A stretch of 33,327 nucleotides of DNA from DAOWHW01 sp964493265. GTDB lineage: Archaea; Nanobdellota; Nanobdellia; Pacearchaeales; UBA284. Each line of letters starts with the position of its first letter. Within the stretch, counting starts at the first letter, position 1. The stretch is from positions 1 to 33,327 of the forward strand of contig CAZBLY010000005.1 in NCBI GenBank assembly GCA_964493265.1, given 5' to 3'. The translations under genes and the position numbers were made by a program. This document shows positions 32,501-33,327 of this stretch, piece by piece. The notes beneath the pieces were generated by a model. It did no database searches. It was not told the DNA's origin and worked only from the letters and a program-made list of their open reading frames with translations.

Positions 32501-33327
32501 CCATAACACATATAGGTTGAAGTGGGATAAACTCTTAATTGGATTTCTCTAGAATCTTCATCATAATTAACATTTGGATCAAACCCTCTTGCAAAAGTAT
32601 CATCTACATAAGTATCAGAACCCTGGAAAACTGTGACACAAGTCCCATTTACATAATCTGTTGTTGTATAACTATCTGTTAAATTACCTAAACAAGAAGC
32701 CCCTCCATTTATTATATCAAGACAGGTTCCTGTTGCATTTACATCACCATTATATGTCTTACTTTCACTTAAATTACCGCACCCAATCTTAACCCAATTA
32801 GTATTTGAACTATTTGAAATATCATAATTATTCCAGCAAGTAACATTCCAATGATATGTCAAGCCATCTTGTGTTGTGGTTGCAGTTTCATTATAAACAG
32901 AATTCATTGTTATTACAGATGTGTTGGCTGTAGAAGATATTAAAGTGCCATTATCAAAATAAAGATTTAAAGTACAATTTCTTATTGAATTATCATCACT
33001 GGCATTATATGTAAAATTAACATTCCTTAAAGCATTCCAAGTATTATTTGTTGGCGTTAATAATTCTATAAAAGGAGGAGCATTAATCTGATCTAAAGTC
33101 AAGAAAAGAGAAGTTGATGTTGTTAAATTTAATATTGTTGTGTTTGAATGGTGTGTTCCATTTGATGCAAAAATAGAATAATTAGTTGAGAAATATTTTG
33201 CAGTTGAATTTTGTATAAATTCTTTTAAAGTTATGGTCGGAGTATCTCCTGTTCCAGTTGTATTTGTTTTATTGGCAAGACTTCCAGAAACATCATATGT
33301 TTTTACTTCTGCATTTGCTGATGCTGT
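29579..33327 (-). CDS. Giant secreted protein: DNRLRE domain, NosD-like beta-helix, Ig-like domains (partial, runs off right edge)
   Basis: No stop exists on the minus strand from 33327 down to the N block, or from 31867 down to 29579, so I read one gene with its 5' end outside the window. From the N-terminal side it has: a carboxypeptidase-like module with FIQNSTAKYFSTNYS (33100-33327); an Ig-like domain (PPFIELLTPTNNTWN); a CGNLSES/NATGTC segment; a DNRLRE domain (32077-32637, DTYVDD, WGETTLTWNNQPYGT, LRPKLTVSY); and a beta-helix with NosD-type turns (IDGAGFSITGN, NNTIYTNNNYGI). A second carboxypeptidase-like module follows (30725-30930), then more Ig-like domains and a C-terminal NFG sandwich (DDTVNFGSIYSGQTN). 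No C-terminal membrane helix is present. Sequons are dense. Adhesion or polysaccharide binding is likely. Confidence 0.8.
31868..31967. other. Scaffold gap of 100 N inside the beta-helix region
   Basis: The flanks do not overlap. Beta-helix coding sequence is open up to the N block on both sides in different frames, which fits one gene with an unknown number of missing bases. Confidence 0.95.

Noticed and set aside
29579..33327. Viral tail-fibre or prophage origin for the beta-helix protein
   Set aside because: No phage structural, integrase or terminase gene is nearby, and the neighbours are membrane-anchored cellular surface proteins with MoxR machinery.
1..33327. tRNA, rRNA or riboswitch genes
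   Set aside because: I looked for T-loop-like GTTCxAxxC strings and GC-rich islands in the intergenic regions and found none; spacers are short and AT-rich. A covariance-model scan would be decisive.

Overview
The window looks like a scaffold from a metagenome-assembled, AT-rich archaeon, most likely a DPANN lineage of the Woesearchaeota/Pacearchaeota kind. The archaeal evidence is: four consecutive pilin-like proteins, three of which have KKG-type class III signal peptides; TATA-like boxes about 25 bp upstream of many start codons, which implies leaderless mRNAs; an archaeal-type Elp3; and a very large sequon-rich surface-protein locus. The DPANN placement is inferred from gene style, including bacterial/CPR-like LeuRS and AlaRS and beta-helix, DNRLRE and cadherin-like surface proteins. 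It is not demonstrated. Four blocks of exactly 100 N mark scaffold joins. At least one of these joins (7796-7895) is a false gap, because the same 55 bases occur on both sides of it.

Left part (1-6133, + strand). A run of four pilin-like genes (31-2052) is followed by serS, a small multi-pass membrane protein, a membrane-anchored M23 peptidase, a calcineurin-like phosphoesterase and a degenerate Nudix-like protein.

Middle part (6126-15818). This is mainly translation and RNA modification. Elp3, with a small upstream gene, faces a Trm9-like methyltransferase across a palindromic AT promoter. These are followed by a short CPR-like alaS, a 96-residue helical protein, and a bacterial-type leuS of 1013 residues. 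The leuS product carries a complete alpha/beta serine-hydrolase domain (RBBP9-like, with GHSAGG, Asp and His) inserted at the root of its editing domain. A membrane SppA peptidase and a Lys-tailed membrane protein close the block.

Right part (15861-33327, all minus strand). A surface locus of about 17.5 kb reads from right to left. It starts with a giant secreted protein (DNRLRE domain plus NosD-type beta-helix plus Ig-like domains, running off the right edge). Next come two paralogous Ig-like membrane-anchored proteins interleaved with three small single-pass proteins, and then two cadherin-like proteins of 791 and 1353 residues that share a recently duplicated module. The locus ends with MoxR ATPase, DUF58 and a BatA-like VWA protein. 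The tail resembles the bacterial bat/moxR operon. I infer that the AAA+/VWA machinery acts on the surface proteins encoded upstream. This locus and the LeuRS-hydrolase fusion are the two most interesting parts of the window. No tRNA, rRNA, CRISPR or transposase was seen.
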